The notes under the pieces are model-generated. The model worked only from the letters and a program-made list of their open reading frames with translations. It ran no database searches and was not told the origin of the DNA. From positions 2,170,001 through 2,234,000 of the forward strand of contig OZ176052.1 of the NCBI GenBank assembly GCA_964247055.1: a stretch of 64,000 nucleotides of DNA, written 5' to 3'. A program made the translations under genes and the position numbers. Below, piece after piece: positions 63,453-64,000 of this stretch (positions within the stretch are counted from its first letter, which is position 1; each line of letters begins with the position of its first letter). This DNA is from Paragordius varius. Lineage: Eukaryota > Nematomorpha.

Positions 63453-63689
63453 TTGGATCGCTATGTCGAATTACTATACCCCTATAGTTATGTTGAAGCA
63501 ATGAATTATATGTTAGCCTTAATTATTTTGAACCAATTATTCATTTTTAAGATATACCATATTACGGCTAAATTGTATTATCTTATCATGGAGGGATGCG
63601 TTGCTAGAGTCGACGTCGATATTTTGCAAGATTTTAAATATCTTTTACAAATTGCGGTTTATAGTTTTGATATTGAGTTCTATCAATAA
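63453..63689 (+). CDS. Small open frame, unknown
   Basis: An open stretch of 78 codons directly after a TGA. The first ATG lies at about 63501 (MNYMLALIILNQLF), leaving about 62 residues ending SFDIEFYQ. It has no recognised domain and no clear splice acceptor. Its position 180 bp after the transposase-derived gene could make it 3' flank. Reality doubtful. Confidence 0.2.
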   Translation: MDRYVELLYPYSYVEAMNYMLALIILNQLFIFKIYHITAKLYYLIMEGCVARVDVDILQDFKYLLQIAVYSFDIEFYQ

Positions 63690-63789
63690 ATTATTTTTTT
63701 AAATATTGTCCATCCACTTGATTTTATTCGACTTCTTTAACGTATCCAATGACCTTTCTCAACCCTTTAAATTCCTTTGAACTATAATT

Positions 63790-63932
63790 TTAAGGAAATT
63801 TATCAAATAAAAAATGTCTTGACAGAATTATAAACATTACGATCCCTAATATATCACTGTTTTTCACGTCCATTTTCACCGAATAATATTCATTGACACT
63901 TAAAACGAAATATGTTCCGGGAGGAGCATCTT
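63790..63932 (-). CDS. Possible partial exon at window edge
   Basis: The minus strand reads DAPPGTYFVLSVNEYYSV, then KMDVKNSDILG and a hydrophobic tail to a TAA. The wording is protein-like but no family is recognised, and flanking splice sites are ambiguous. Confidence 0.22.
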
Positions 63933-64000
63933 TTTACTTCCCAAAGTATGTTACCAAAAATGGTCAAATCATTTTTATTTCTTGATTTTAAAGAAGTTAT

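Overview
This is AT-rich nuclear DNA from a small animal. It carries three multi-exon genes of metazoan type, a 5S rRNA gene, one intron-containing gene derived from a transposase, many small DNA transposons, a roughly 9.2 kb palindrome and an 18.5 kb minisatellite. Three introns are only 22-24 nt long, and two of them are fixed by protein homology. Introns this short in genes of otherwise animal type are known above all from dicyemid mesozoans, so a dicyemid or close relative is the best guess. This is an inference from intron size and gene content, not a marker-based identification.

Layout. 1-4.1 kb: an Acinus-like RNA-binding protein gene on the minus strand (7 exons), with a hAT-type element in an intron. 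4.2-14.2 kb: transposon debris, including copies of a TTAA-flanked MITE family (here called M1), an eroded RTE-like LINE, a single 5S rRNA gene and a short twin-hairpin motif. 14.2-23.5 kb: a giant inverted repeat. Its outer ends are two equal 1,992 bp elements in opposite orientation, and its inner arms hold tandem repeats. A LINE tail has inserted into the left arm only. 24.1-31.2 kb: 3-hydroxyanthranilate 3,4-dioxygenase (14 exons, minus strand), with a long low-complexity insertion between its two halves. 33.5-38.9 kb: a DCST1-like DC-STAMP-domain membrane protein gene (13 exons, minus strand). 40.2-58.9 kb: about 440 copies of a 42 bp purine-rich repeat. 60.3-63.3 kb: a two-exon plus-strand gene encoding an IS630-like transposase that has lost catalytic residues. 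63.4-64 kb: no secure gene.

The host genes do not form a functional unit. They cover RNA processing (Acinus), tryptophan-to-NAD metabolism (HAAO) and gamete or cell-fusion membrane biology (DCST1). I built the exon structures by reading-phase continuity and by family resemblance recalled from memory. Each model closes in frame across all its junctions, but no transcript or database search was available.
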